From positions 633,359 to 697,358 of the forward strand of contig NC_011670.1 in assembly GCF_000150955.2 (NCBI RefSeq): a stretch of 64,000 nt of DNA, written 5' to 3'. Shown here one piece after another: positions 20,210 through 30,471 of the stretch (its first letter is position 1; every line of letters starts with the position of its first letter). Below the pieces are notes generated by a model, which saw nothing but the letters and a program-made list of their open reading frames with translations, had not been told where the DNA came from and ran no database searches. A program made the translations under genes and the position numbers. Origin of the DNA: Phaeodactylum tricornutum CCAP 1055/1. Taxonomy: Eukaryota; Bacillariophyta; Bacillariophyceae; Surirellales; Neidiaceae.

Positions 20210-21226
20210 TTACGGACGCAAGACGTTTTCGTCGTCGTCCTCCCACGCAACGCCAATATCGTGTGGTATTTGCTCCGGAGTCAGGATTCCATGATCAACG
20301 AGCTGTGCCACCGTCCGGTGCAAACTTCCATCGTGATGAATAAAAATACCGCCCTTTCGTTCCCAAGCCTCCCGTAGAGATTCCCGATCATCAATGAGGA
20401 CCGCGTTGGGTCCACTTTCGTAGTGCTTATTGAAGGACCAGCATGTTATGACCCGGCAACTCCTCGGTGAGTCGTCGTCTTCGACTTGGTTGATGTTACC
20501 TTTACGTGACATTATCGTCGGTGACGGCGAATGAGAATGAAAACGCCCGGCGCGATCGACGTGTTCGACCGGAATGCCCAGTTCGCGGGCACACCAGGCG
20601 TACTTTTCGGTGCGCGAGGACTGGTGCGCCGGTACTCCCGTGAGGATATCCGGCCGCAGGGGCTGTATCAGCTTCCACAAGGCCTTGCCCTGGTTCGTCC
20701 ACGGCAACGTTTCGAAAAAAGGTCCCGACGCTTCCAAGCGGCGCCACATATCAACCCGACGAACATCGGTAACGTGATGAATGTTGGGTTCGTTAGGAAA
20801 GACCCGGCGAATGCCAGATTCGAAATCAACCAAGACTCCATCCAAATCGCAAAAGACGCGGAATTCTCGGGAATCTTGTTTTACAGGGGCTGGTCTTTTC
20901 CTTCTCTGGGCCACGTCGGTAGTGGTTGGACGATCCCATACCATGGTTGCTGGCGGTGTGAGGCGCTCGACTGTAATGCCGTCATCGCGAAACCCGAATG
21001 TATTGTTGGCACTAAACTTCCATTGGTATGACTCCATTGCATCGTACGCCAATACCCAACTAGAAAACCGAATCGTTGGTGTCGACGTCGTCGTCCACAC
21101 GTGTTGCCGTGCCGGCGCAATACGAGGCTGGTACCTTGTCTTCAGCGGTGCAAAGGCCGATCCTGATGCTATCGATAGCCCCACGAGGAATCCTACACAC
21201 ACGATTCTAGAGGTGATATGTATCAT
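20210..21226 (-). CDS. Plastid-targeted HAD-superfamily hydrolase, 5'(3')-nucleotidase-like
   Basis: A 338-aa protein. Residues 1-25 form a signal peptide ending in ASGSAFAP, a textbook ASAFAP plastid-import motif, so stroma location is confidently inferred. The HAD fold starts at about 122 with motif I FCDLDGVLVDF, providing both catalytic Asp residues. A motif II-like Thr lies in DILTGVPAHQ, and motif IV is NAVLIDDRESLREAW with the Mg2+-binding acidic pair. This arrangement (DLDGVLVDF plus LIDDR) resembles the 5'(3')-deoxyribonucleotidase (NT5C) branch, but the substrate cannot be fixed from sequence. The region between the signal and motif I (about 26-120) is not recognised. Start is the first ATG. 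Confidence 0.82.
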   Translation of the reverse strand: MIHITSRIVCVGFLVGLSIASGSAFAPLKTRYQPRIAPARQHVWTTTSTPTIRFSSWVLAYDAMESYQWKFSANNTFGFRDDGITVERLTPPATMVWDRPTTTDVAQRRKRPAPVKQDSREFRVFCDLDGVLVDFESGIRRVFPNEPNIHHVTDVRRVDMWRRLEASGPFFETLPWTNQGKALWKLIQPLRPDILTGVPAHQSSRTEKYAWCARELGIPVEHVDRAGRFHSHSPSPTIMSRKGNINQVEDDDSPRSCRVITCWSFNKHYESGPNAVLIDDRESLREAWERKGGIFIHHDGSLHRTVAQLVDHGILTPEQIPHDIGVAWEDDDENVLRP

Positions 21227-22027
21227 CTTGGTGATACTCTTTTGGATGTAAAAAGAACGAATTCCGGATATGCCACAATGTTGGGCTAGGCTGTTTGCAG
21301 CAATGTGATGGATAGACGTAGGGATGTTCGCGAGTCGTGCTTTTGCAAGGCTGACGACGTCGCGGATGGATTCGGATGACCACGCAACCGCAACCCAATC
21401 CGAATACTTGTCTGCTGACGAAGCGGTATCGTGGGGTATTTGTCGTTGAACGTGTGTATATTTGTGTCTTTTGCGAATGTATTGTAACGGTCAAGATAAT
21501 AAAGAACGAGTGACTGACTCGGTGTTTTGGAGACGAAAAAAAAAAGGGATGATGTCGACAACCACGAAAGTGCCGCGATGAGGAACGGTCAAAAAAGCGA
21601 TGCCGAACGCGAAAGGGAAGGACGAACCTCGAGACGCGAGTAACTTTGCTGCCGATGCCCATCATAGTCAGCGAAAGTTCCAGAACACGCCACTGTTCCT
21701 TTGCGTGACTCCGGGGATTATTCGTCTCCACCAATCGAAACTCCGGCACATCGGAAAAATGGCACGTCACGAGTCCAATGGATTGCGTCATTCGGGATCG
21801 AATACGAATTCACTAGCTTCTGGGACTCGGCCGGAGACAGTTCGAAAAGACGCACTACGGACCCATCACATTATGATAGACTATCCACCCTCCCTCTACT
21901 ATAAGCTCTAGCTATTAAACGTTATTCGATGATTGGAAACAATTTTTTTTCGCCACCGTTGCGCTCGCATTTCAATAAAGAGCATTTCTTGTACTGTTGT
22001 ATACGTGCGACTTGTCATTGAGTGTGC
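21227..22027. other. Intergenic region, TEX10/Ipi1 end to HAD gene start
   Basis: About 800 bases with two homopolymer runs (A-run near 21536-21545, T-run near 21943-21950). It contains the HAD promoter and the 3' end of the TEX10-like gene. Open frames here look like chance. Confidence 0.4.
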
Positions 22028-24961
22028 TCACCCGCTAATGTGCAATTCGAGTTCCGCCACGACTTGACCCGCGATGCTTGCGAGCGGACTCTCCGCCGAG
22101 GCCTGCTCCAAGACTTTAGCCTGCGCCACCATGGCCGCAATATCACTACGTCGAAATACGGGTGCCAACGTCGGGGCCCGTATGACTAGCAACAGGGTCT
22201 GGACCGCGCTGGTCCGGTGGGTGTCGGGCCAGTTATGCAAGGACGACACCAGGACCGTAAACGAATCTACCAAAAGTCCGTCCTCCGAAGCCAACAGGGT
22301 CACCACCGGACGGATCCACGCTTGAAGGGCCCTGTCGATATTTTCGTTTGATTCCGAGTCGAGACTCGGTGCGTGTGCGAGAAGCCGTCCGATGCCGGCC
22401 ATGGCTTGTACCTTGAACGCCCGGGGCAGAATGTCAAAAATGCTGGATCCCTGACGACGGAGATCCAAGGCAAAGAGTGCCAGAATCGAAAAACCAGCTC
22501 GAATCCGGAACAACTCACGTTGTGTCGACGTCTTTGTTACGTCACAGCTTCGAATTAATGTTGATAAGAGGGCTTCCAGCATCGGAAGTGTCTTGGCCGA
22601 GGATCCACACGCGACAAGGTTCGTGGCTGCCAAACGAACACCATTATCCAATTCAAACAGGCGTATATACCGGTTATCTCCCTCGGTCTTGGGTTTACTG
22701 TGAAACGCCGACTCTTCGAAAAGAAAGACACCGGTGCCGTCAATCAAAAACGTCAGAAACGATGACATAGAGACGGTCTTACGGATGCTAAACATTGATT
22801 GAGCAACATAAATGGCCAACTTGTCAGGGTCGCCTTTGGCTTGGCATCGGGCAGAGATTCGCCCCAAAAGCTTCAGGGTAATATCGCTGGGCTTTCCGAG
22901 CATAATAATGAGACTTACAAACAGTCGTTGTAGCGTAGGCGGATAGCATTCAAGGACCGTAGACCACGTCGTGAACTTTTGCTTCTGCATGCTTTCGGAG
23001 ACCATCATCAACTGATCCAAATCATTGCGCAGCTTGCCCAAATCCAGCATGCTCTTATCTTCGTCGCCCAGTCTACGCACAAGGTGATGGAGCAATGCTA
23101 TTGCGCTCGAACTTTCCGGTATGTAGATGGCGCCCCAAGCTACCAAATAGGCCGGTATAGTCTTCAGGACATCAACAGCAAGCTTTTGCATTGGCTCACT
23201 GGCCTTGTCGATATCATAGTTTATCCTTTCAAAGATCCTGTTCGCCACATCCGTCGCCTGACGACAAATGCTTGTGCACATTCGAGCTGAGTCCTTGCTT
23301 TCGGGTGCAAAGAATGTGGAGCTGAACATACTAATTAATCTGTTCTGAGATTTCACATTGCACAGCCCAGTCAAAACCAACCCATTCAATACAGCAAAGA
23401 CAGAGCGTGCCGAAGTTGGGCTCATGGAGCTGGCTTGGTGACACTGCACATGCATTTCGTCCATGGAAGTCAAGACGTGCGCAACAACTTTATCTGCCCA
23501 GCCAGTTTTCTCCTTCCCCTGGTTGGCGCTGGTGGGCCCCATCAAAACCAGAGTCACACACAGCTCACCATTCACATCGTCGGCCACAACTTGTGTTGCT
23601 TCGTCTGCACGCGAAATCGGAAAAATCTCCAGGATTAAAGACACAGCCTGTGCAAAACTTTTGCGCATGTCAGCGACATCCGATTCTGCTTGAAGCTGAG
23701 ACCATTCGTTGCCAAAAACGTCCCAGGTCAATCGTAAAGCCTTTGCAACGAGTAAGAAGGTAGACAAATCGGTAACAGTCATCACGTAGCCTTGTTTAGC
23801 GTCAAAATAGCCTCGCTGAGTTGTTTCAACAAAGCAATCTCGCAATTTGTGATACAATTGCTGAACCGTTTTCGGAGGTAAAGACGTATTCAAACCCACT
23901 TTGATCGGGCCGTCGTTTCTCGCTAAAGATAGCCGAAATGCTTCCAAGGATGGTAAGTCGGTAAGCTTCTGAATGGGAGACAGTTGAGCAAGCCGTCGTG
24001 TTGGTCGACCTCGGAGAATCACAGCATTTCGGGATCGCCCTCCAGTGCCAAAAATTAAATCGGGCTCCGACAAGTACTCTCCTGTCGCACTCTGTTGTTG
24101 CGTTTCGGATTTACTACTACCTGTGAGGGTTGCTGCCGATTGGAGCAAGGTGACAAGGGACTGCAGCAACAAGTGACGCCCATTAAGATTAGCGGTCGAT
24201 TTATTCGATACGACGCTCGGCAGCCTACGCTTGCGCTTTTTGGTGCCGGTGTCACTGCTTCCGTTGATGCCGGGTTGTTTCGGCAAACGGGTGTCCCGAT
24301 CGTCCAGCGATCGGATCAAGGCTGGTAGCAGTTCCACCGCGTAGGGTGCTACCAATGTGGGTACCGACGAACTCAGCAGTTCGACAAGGATGGCACCGTC
24401 GCGACGAGAATCACGATCCAAACTATTCAGTGCCGACGCCACGAATGCAATCAAAAGTTTGATGAATGGCCTCAGTGCCATCGTAGCTTTTTCGTTCAGT
24501 TTGTTTACCGTTTCACGGAGGATGTTCGTTCCAACAGTTCGAACCTCGCTGTCTTCGTCGACAACGCATTTACCAACGGCTGGAATGAGAGCCGACAAGT
24601 GCGCTTGCAGGAGACTACTGCTAGTCGCACCGGTAGCCGTCGCTGCTGCTCCGGAAACTAAATCATACAGCCCTTTCGCAGCGGATGCGCGTACTGCGGC
24701 AGCCGGATGGGACAACTGAGACGCCAAACTTTGCAAAGATCGACCACGGGCTGAATAGAGTGAGACATCATCGGAAAGATTTGCTGCTGGAGCGCCGCCA
24801 TTGGTGAAGGACGTCTGGGAGCTAGTTTGCAACGACGCAGCGCGGAACGCCGTGTCCGTGACATTGGCTGGCTTTGGGGCTTTCTTGCCCACTTTGGCCT
24901 TAATACGTTTGAAGTCGGCATTCTTTGCGTTACCGCTTTTTCCTTTGGTAAGCGGCGCCAT
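22028..24961 (-). CDS. TEX10/Ipi1-like pre-rRNA processing protein (Rix1 complex)
   Basis: A 977-aa protein. The N-terminus has the Ipi1/TEX10 signature: a basic leader, DFKRIKAKVGKKAPKPANVT, an ASLQTSSQ segment, and then HEAT-type helices (LASQLSHPAAAVRASAAKGL). Ipi1/TEX10 is part of the Rix1 or PELP1-TEX10-WDR18 complex, which acts with Rea1/Midasin in maturation of the 60S subunit and ITS2 processing in the nucleolus and nucleoplasm. The rest is a long alpha-helical repeat array without recognisable catalytic motifs, matching the size of metazoan TEX10 (about 930 aa) and not the short yeast Ipi1. A basic RKRRLP-type segment near residue 245 may be a nuclear signal. No intron is needed. It is divergent from the DDX49 gene. 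Confidence 0.82.
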   Translation of the reverse strand: MAPLTKGKSGNAKNADFKRIKAKVGKKAPKPANVTDTAFRAASLQTSSQTSFTNGGAPAANLSDDVSLYSARGRSLQSLASQLSHPAAAVRASAAKGLYDLVSGAAATATGATSSSLLQAHLSALIPAVGKCVVDEDSEVRTVGTNILRETVNKLNEKATMALRPFIKLLIAFVASALNSLDRDSRRDGAILVELLSSSVPTLVAPYAVELLPALIRSLDDRDTRLPKQPGINGSSDTGTKKRKRRLPSVVSNKSTANLNGRHLLLQSLVTLLQSAATLTGSSKSETQQQSATGEYLSEPDLIFGTGGRSRNAVILRGRPTRRLAQLSPIQKLTDLPSLEAFRLSLARNDGPIKVGLNTSLPPKTVQQLYHKLRDCFVETTQRGYFDAKQGYVMTVTDLSTFLLVAKALRLTWDVFGNEWSQLQAESDVADMRKSFAQAVSLILEIFPISRADEATQVVADDVNGELCVTLVLMGPTSANQGKEKTGWADKVVAHVLTSMDEMHVQCHQASSMSPTSARSVFAVLNGLVLTGLCNVKSQNRLISMFSSTFFAPESKDSARMCTSICRQATDVANRIFERINYDIDKASEPMQKLAVDVLKTIPAYLVAWGAIYIPESSSAIALLHHLVRRLGDEDKSMLDLGKLRNDLDQLMMVSESMQKQKFTTWSTVLECYPPTLQRLFVSLIIMLGKPSDITLKLLGRISARCQAKGDPDKLAIYVAQSMFSIRKTVSMSSFLTFLIDGTGVFLFEESAFHSKPKTEGDNRYIRLFELDNGVRLAATNLVACGSSAKTLPMLEALLSTLIRSCDVTKTSTQRELFRIRAGFSILALFALDLRRQGSSIFDILPRAFKVQAMAGIGRLLAHAPSLDSESNENIDRALQAWIRPVVTLLASEDGLLVDSFTVLVSSLHNWPDTHRTSAVQTLLLVIRAPTLAPVFRRSDIAAMVAQAKVLEQASAESPLASIAGQVVAELELHISG

Positions 24962-25395
24962 GGCGTAGCAAAACAGAATAAGTCAAGTTACGTTAGGAGC
25001 CCTTACCGATTTCGATTCTTTCCGTGACAACGGGAAAAATGGATGGTGCATTTCTGTCGTGATGCAAAAATCGCGAACGAGAAGTGTGGAATTTTGATTG
25101 GTGTAATTATGACTTGGGAATACCGCTTGTATTATATTGCGGTTACGTAACTGTTGGCAGTAGTGATATTGGGGACAAACAAAGGTCTGTCTGTCGCTAC
25201 CATTTTTAGACGGCGGTAGGCCAGCCACCGAGTGTGTGAACTACATTACCTAACTGTAATGTAACATCAGAAAATTTCTCTCACAATCAGTCAATTGAAA
25301 AAAGACAAGGTCCTCACCGCTTTTGCTACTTCCTCACATAAGACCGACTAAAGGTTACCTCAACATTCCGTTGACTGGAATTTTAAAAGCAGATC
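24962..25395. promoter_or_regulatory. Divergent promoter region shared by two ribosome-biogenesis genes
   Basis: 434 bases between the starts of the TEX10/Ipi1-like gene and the DDX49/Dbp8-like gene. Both products act in ribosome assembly, so a shared bidirectional promoter is an attractive inference. No specific site is identified. Confidence 0.5.
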
Positions 25396-27183
25396 ATGGC
25401 GACTTTGTCTGGGAAGTCACGGCGTAAACGTGAACGCCCGGAAGTCGTCAAGACCACCGGAGCCCAGCCGGCTGCTCTCGCGGATGGCAAGGCTGACAAT
25501 GCAACGTCGAAAACGAAAAGCGTTCGAGTAGCCGAAAAGTGCGACGACGACAGCGCATCCGTACCAAGTTGGGCTAACTTTTCCGAATTGGGCTTGGCTG
25601 ATCCTTTAGTAACGACTTGCCGGCAGCTCGGATTCAAACGCCCGACTCCTGTGCAGCGAGTGATAATTCCCTATTTGTTGCGCCACGACGATGTACACCT
25701 TCTCACGCTAGCAGCCACAGGGTCGGGCAAGACGGCAGCCTTTGTATTGCCCATTCTTCACCGTCTCGCGCCAGACCCGTACGGAATTTTCGCTGTTATA
25801 TTGACACCGACCCGGGAATTGGCGAAGCAAATTCATCAACAAGTATTAGCGCTCGGAAGCAGCGCGTATAACGTTCAATCGGCGCTGGTTGTGGGTGGTT
25901 TGGATGCGACTCGACAGAGTCTCGATCTGGATCGACGTCCGCACTTTTGTGTAGCCACTCCCGGTAGACTGGCAGAATTGCTACGCGGACCGCGACCGCC
26001 CATGCTCAAGCATGTTCGCTACATGGTGTTGGACGAAGCCGATCGGCTTTTGGCACCGGGCAGTGGATTCGAAAGGGATATCTCCGAATTGCTGCTACAT
26101 TGTACAACTAGCCCGACGCTTGCAGCAGTTGACGGTGCCACTGGTCGGGAACGGCGACAGACGTGTCAAACGTTGTTGTTTAGTGCAACCATGACCCGAA
26201 CATTAGAAAGCGTGGAAGAAATGGCCGGTGCCGGTCTAGGTCGATTGCCGTTGAAGAAGTTTGTCATCCACGAAGGATTGGGGACCAACGAGCCAAGATC
26301 TAAAAAAAGTAAAATGGTTCAAGATGGCGACGCGAAGGAGGACAAGCCGGATGAAAACACGAATGAGGCATCTTCTTCCATACCAAAAATTCCTGCTGGA
26401 TTGAAGCAAGAGTATGTGTTTATGCCGTCGAGAGTTCGCGACGCCTATTTGCTCACGGCAATACGTGAGCTTATGGCCAACGGAGGACGTCCTAAAGACG
26501 AAGGTGATAGTGGATGGACTGCACCTACACGAATTGACGACGATGACGACGGCGGTGAAGCCACCAAGGCGCGGTCCGCCATCATTTTCGTGTCAACTTG
26601 TGAAAGAGCTGCCTTCGTATCAGGAATTTTGGCACAAGTTGGTGTTGACAACGTAGCTTTGCATTCCTTATTGTCGCAGAATCGCCGTCTAGCCTCACTC
26701 GCCAAGTTTAAATCTCAGCAAGTCCGCGTACTTGTTGCCACCGATGTGGCTTCTAGAGGACTTGACATTCCTTCCGTTGATTTAGTGTTGAACTCCGAAC
26801 TACCGCGCAATGCTATTTCATACGTTCATCGAGTGGGACGAACAGCTCGGGCTGGACGCCGAGGCCGGGCCATCAGTTTTGTCTCGGAAGCCGACGTAGC
26901 TTTGGTACATGCGGCAGAAAAAGTGTCGGGTAGGGTCCTGGAAAAGTGCGGGGATGTCACCGACGAAATGGCAATCAAATTACTGGGACCAGTGGCCAAG
27001 GCGGCTCGGTTGACCAAAATCAAGCTCAATGATATTGGCTTTGACGAACTCGTCCAGAAGTTTAAGGAGCGCAAGGTACGGGATCGTAAAGAACGAGAGC
27101 GCGTGGAACGTGCATTGCGCAAGATGGAAAAAAGTAACAGCAAAGGCAAGACTGGACAGACATGCGATATTCTCACCAAGTGA
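25396..27183 (+). CDS. DDX49: DEAD-box RNA helicase, DDX49/Dbp8-like
   Basis: A 595-aa ATP-dependent RNA helicase with all motifs: Q-motif region (FSELGLADPL to RPTPVQ, 62-87), motif I AATGSGKT (106-113), Ia PTRELA, Ib TPGRL, II DEAD (213-216), III SAT (263-265), IV IIFVSTC, V ATDVASRGLD and VI HRVGRTARAGRRG. The sequence DPYGIFAVILTPTRELA is characteristic of the Dbp8/DDX49 group, which acts in 40S/18S pre-rRNA maturation in the nucleolus. An acidic insert (about 290-390) separates the two RecA lobes and makes it longer than yeast Dbp8 (431 aa). The N- and C-terminal ends are basic. No intron. The subfamily call is good but would need a tree to settle against DDX47/Rrp3. Confidence 0.88.
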   Translation: MATLSGKSRRKRERPEVVKTTGAQPAALADGKADNATSKTKSVRVAEKCDDDSASVPSWANFSELGLADPLVTTCRQLGFKRPTPVQRVIIPYLLRHDDVHLLTLAATGSGKTAAFVLPILHRLAPDPYGIFAVILTPTRELAKQIHQQVLALGSSAYNVQSALVVGGLDATRQSLDLDRRPHFCVATPGRLAELLRGPRPPMLKHVRYMVLDEADRLLAPGSGFERDISELLLHCTTSPTLAAVDGATGRERRQTCQTLLFSATMTRTLESVEEMAGAGLGRLPLKKFVIHEGLGTNEPRSKKSKMVQDGDAKEDKPDENTNEASSSIPKIPAGLKQEYVFMPSRVRDAYLLTAIRELMANGGRPKDEGDSGWTAPTRIDDDDDGGEATKARSAIIFVSTCERAAFVSGILAQVGVDNVALHSLLSQNRRLASLAKFKSQQVRVLVATDVASRGLDIPSVDLVLNSELPRNAISYVHRVGRTARAGRRGRAISFVSEADVALVHAAEKVSGRVLEKCGDVTDEMAIKLLGPVAKAARLTKIKLNDIGFDELVQKFKERKVRDRKERERVERALRKMEKSNSKGKTGQTCDILTK

Positions 27184-27700
27184 CGCAATCGGTTTGAATC
27201 GAAAAACCAGGAGCATACTGAAGATATAGGGATTGAGTACCTTTCCGTTTGTATGATTTATTGCGGAGGGAAGCACGTAAAGCTTCACACCTGCACTAGT
27301 TCACAGTTATATGTTAGCAAGCGTTAGCAAGCGTCTTCGTACATAATAGCGTAGTCACCAGCTTGTTGAAACGGACTCCATCAGACTTTTTGCTAGAGTA
27401 TGCTGCCATATTACCGTGCTACCATGCCGAAAATGCTACGCCTACCCTAATGGTGTCGCCTACAGACAGCGTTCTAACTTTAAGGGGACGGCTCATGACC
27501 GGAGACTTTTCGTTTCTTATAGTTAACAGTTACATCTACACAACGACGATATCGATTTTTACCAAATCCTTTAATTTGACTTGATGCTTCACGATAATGG
27601 GCTATCGCTTATCGTTAAAACAAGTCAGCTAAACTTTTTCCTTGACATCAACATTCACACGCAGCTCTGTTTGGCTTATATCAACACTTGGTGCTCCTGA
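27184..27700. other. Intergenic region, DDX49 / RPP30
   Basis: About 520 AT-rich bases with a perfect 10-bp tandem pair (GTTAGCAAGC, 27313-27332). It holds the DDX49 3' UTR and the RPP30 promoter. No gene is seen. Confidence 0.4.
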
Positions 27701-28735
27701 ATGGCGGGCCAGAAAAGAGCACGATCGCAGAAACAATCGCAGTCTTCTAAAAGTGCAAGAAAGAAAGTGCTCAACGCCAACGATCCTAGGCCGGTTCTTG
27801 ACTTGTGGGTACCGCTGCCGAAAGATGCCGATTCCCTACCGCAAACGGTAATGGTTTGGAGACTTCTGGATCGATTGGAGTCGACTGGGTTTAGTCACGC
27901 TGCCTTGACCCATACGGTTTACGGTCGCCCTACACCAAATACGGATGATGCCGAGAGCGCGCTTCCCGATTCTCTTTGGAAAGACCGACCAGTGACCAAA
28001 GGAATCAAAAAAGCTAATATCAAGGTGTTGCGAAGGCTGCACGTAGTTGTTGAAAATTTGGTCGATCTGGGACGATACAATGGGCCCGCCATCGATGGAT
28101 ACGATCTTGTTTCTATTTCACCGCGCAATGACGCAGCTTTTTCCGCAGCGTGTTCATCTGCATTGGCTGCGCAGATCATCACTCTAGACTACACAGCTGG
28201 TCGAGGCGGTAATCAGCTTCCTTTCAAAATTGGAGCGGTGGATGTCAGGGCGGCCATTGAGCGCAAAGCTGTGTTTGAAATTCCGTACGCACCAGCAATT
28301 CTGAATCGCAACCAAAGAAAGGCCATTATTCAGACTTGCCGAGAGCTACAAGTCGCCAGTTTGGGAGTCACCCCACAAGTTCTAGTGTCATCAGGACCGC
28401 GAACCGAACGGAATTTCGATGCGGGTCCCATGGCTCTACGAATGCCCAGTGATGTAGTGAATTTGTTGCGCACAGTCATGCATTTTGATGAGCAAGTTTC
28501 ATCCCAGGCGCTGACGATGGGCCCAAATTTTGCTTTGGAGCAATCGAAGCGGTATCGATTCGGAAAGTCTTTGATCACGGACATACACACTGAAGCCTCA
28601 TATACTGATGAAGATGAAAAACACCTTGAAATATTGGATCAAGGGAACAGAAAAACGAAAGGAACGAGTAGCAAAATTGCTGAGCCCGACGGGGATGGAG
28701 ACGTGGTCATTGAGGACGGATTTATTGCATTGTAA
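27701..28735 (+). CDS. RPP30: Ribonuclease P/MRP protein subunit p30 (RPP30/Rpp1)
   Basis: A 344-aa protein. After a basic leader, the RNase P p30 TIM-barrel-like domain runs from about 25 to 270. Blocks such as LRRLHVVVENLVDLGRYN, GYDLVSISP, IITLDYTAGR, AIERKAVFEIPYAPAI and LVSSGPRTER follow the family order; the final one precedes MALRMPSDVVNLL. In RNase P and MRP this subunit helps position and activate the catalytic RNA for tRNA 5' maturation and pre-rRNA cleavage in the nucleus or nucleolus. The C-terminal 70 residues are acidic and polar. No intron. It ends 80 bases from the convergent aminotransferase gene. Confidence 0.9.
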   Translation: MAGQKRARSQKQSQSSKSARKKVLNANDPRPVLDLWVPLPKDADSLPQTVMVWRLLDRLESTGFSHAALTHTVYGRPTPNTDDAESALPDSLWKDRPVTKGIKKANIKVLRRLHVVVENLVDLGRYNGPAIDGYDLVSISPRNDAAFSAACSSALAAQIITLDYTAGRGGNQLPFKIGAVDVRAAIERKAVFEIPYAPAILNRNQRKAIIQTCRELQVASLGVTPQVLVSSGPRTERNFDAGPMALRMPSDVVNLLRTVMHFDEQVSSQALTMGPNFALEQSKRYRFGKSLITDIHTEASYTDEDEKHLEILDQGNRKTKGTSSKIAEPDGDGDVVIEDGFIAL

Positions 28736-28815
28736 TTTGGTATGGGAAACCACACATTTATCGAAATGAATCCTTCAAAAGATGCTACTATTTGTACATT
28801 ATTTCTTGAAATCAG

Positions 28816-30471
28816 TTATCTCCGGGGCGATTCTTGAACGTGTGCACTAGGCGAGTCGTTCACCAAGGATTTTTTGCTTTGTGCATTTGCTAGTGTTTGT
28901 AGAGCCTTCGCAGCTGCGTCAATAGTATCGTCGGTCTTGCAAAAGGCCACACGAACGAATTCGTCTGAGACTCCCTCCGCGACACGAAGTGACGAAAAAA
29001 ACGGACTTGAAGGGATACACAAGACTCCTGAATCCTGCTCTGCCATCCACTGACACAGTGCCCAATCCTGGCGTGCCTCGCCGTTAGGGGCAGCGTCGTT
29101 TGGAACGTTGATGCGACTTTCTGGAAGGGATGAGAGAATCTTTGGACCGATGCGGGCAAGAATGAAAAAGCCACCGCCCGCGGTGCGGTCGTAGTCGGGT
29201 ACTGCAAAGCCAGCGTCGATAAGGGCCGACGCCAGCAAGTCTCGTTTCCGCGTGTACGTATGCCGCAAAAAATCATAGTACGAAGCGCGACCTTCATAGG
29301 GTTCGTCAGCCCGCGTTAAGGATCTAGCCAGAGCTTCTTGAATGACTGTGGACGCGCAAAACTGCACGTACGGGAGAAGTTGGTGTATACGAGCAATCAA
29401 GTGATTCGGTCCAACGCACCAGCCGACTTGCCACCCTGTTGCCGAGAAGGTCTTTCCGGCAGAGGAAATAGTAATGGTCCGATCCCACATCCCAGGCAAC
29501 GAGGCAAAGTGTACATGTCCACGACAAAAAAGCGATTCTTCTGATGCGCGTTCCTTGGGCGGTGAATGGACAATATACTTGTAGACTTCGTCGGACAGCA
29601 CGACACAGTCTGGATTGGCCAGTTCCAATGCCTCGGCGACCATTTCCATTTCGTCACGGGTAAAGATTTTCCCCGTAGGATTGTGAGGCGAATTTAACAA
29701 AATTGCTTTGGTACGTGTGGTGACCGCTTGCTTCAGCTTGTCGGCTTCCAAAACCCAATCACCGCCTGTAACAACAGTTTCTGTATCGTCCTCGTACGGT
29801 ACAAAGGTCAACGGAACAAAGACGGGAGTTCCTCCAGCGAGTTTGACTTGCGATACGTACAAGTCAAAAAAGGGCTCGAAAAGAATAACTTCATCGCCCG
29901 GTTGGATTATAGTCTGCAAACTTAGGTACAAAGCCTGCGAAGCACCAACCGTCACGGCCACCTCGGTGAAGGGGTCCACATCCCGTCGCATGTGTTTTCC
30001 GTATCGTGTGGCGAGTTTTCTGACAAGATTGGGATGTCCAGCGGGACGCGTATATTGATGAGGCGATTGTGCCGAATCAAGAGCGGCTTCTACAAGGCTA
30101 TCGATGGCAAATTTCGGAGGTAACCAATCGGGAAATCCCTGTCCGAGATTCACTACGCCAGGATGCTCCTGCGCTAGTCTGGAGAACTCTGTCCAAACCG
30201 TTGGGGTCGATGCGCCGAGGCGGAGAGTAGCCTGACCCGCACCACCAGAAGCAAGATTCGATGGTGGGGATGATCCGGCAACTTTCGGTACATCTTGGTC
30301 TTTTCCGGATTGTCCAGTGGAGCTGCTGTCCCAAACTCGCTCTCGCAACGAGACTTTTGCTCGACGTGTGCGATGAATGGGATGACGAGTTTGGGGAGTA
30401 CTGGGAACAGTAGAAAAGGCCCCAGCGCTTACCAATAAAGTGAATAGAGTAATCGCGTTTAACGATTTCAT
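28816..30471 (-). CDS. Class I PLP aminotransferase, kynurenine/methionine aminotransferase-like, plastid-type leader
   Basis: A 551-aa protein. Residues 1-20 are a signal peptide ending VSAGAFSTVP, close to the ASAFAP motif, so plastid import is inferred. A variable linker leads to the fold-type I aminotransferase domain from about 85. Active-site features are NLGQGFPDWLPP (108-119), SPHNPTGK (261-268, with N264), SDEVYKY (293-299, with D294 and Y297) and the Schiff-base lysine K340 in SSAGKTFSATGWQVGW. That last block is typical of kynurenine-oxoglutarate transaminases and related glutamine/methionine transaminases. The substrate is not certain: kynurenine, glutamine, aromatic or methionine-type 2-oxo acids are all possible. 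A plastid location would favour amino-acid metabolism over tryptophan breakdown. Confidence 0.87.
   Translation of the reverse strand: MKSLNAITLFTLLVSAGAFSTVPSTPQTRHPIHRTRRAKVSLRERVWDSSSTGQSGKDQDVPKVAGSSPPSNLASGGAGQATLRLGASTPTVWTEFSRLAQEHPGVVNLGQGFPDWLPPKFAIDSLVEAALDSAQSPHQYTRPAGHPNLVRKLATRYGKHMRRDVDPFTEVAVTVGASQALYLSLQTIIQPGDEVILFEPFFDLYVSQVKLAGGTPVFVPLTFVPYEDDTETVVTGGDWVLEADKLKQAVTTRTKAILLNSPHNPTGKIFTRDEMEMVAEALELANPDCVVLSDEVYKYIVHSPPKERASEESLFCRGHVHFASLPGMWDRTITISSAGKTFSATGWQVGWCVGPNHLIARIHQLLPYVQFCASTVIQEALARSLTRADEPYEGRASYYDFLRHTYTRKRDLLASALIDAGFAVPDYDRTAGGGFFILARIGPKILSSLPESRINVPNDAAPNGEARQDWALCQWMAEQDSGVLCIPSSPFFSSLRVAEGVSDEFVRVAFCKTDDTIDAAAKALQTLANAQSKKSLVNDSPSAHVQESPRR

Noticed and set aside
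21207-21791. A 194-codon minus-strand frame overlapping the HAD hydrolase start
   Set aside because: It overlaps the true start and signal peptide in a different frame, and its sequence is Arg/His/Ser-rich without any motif.
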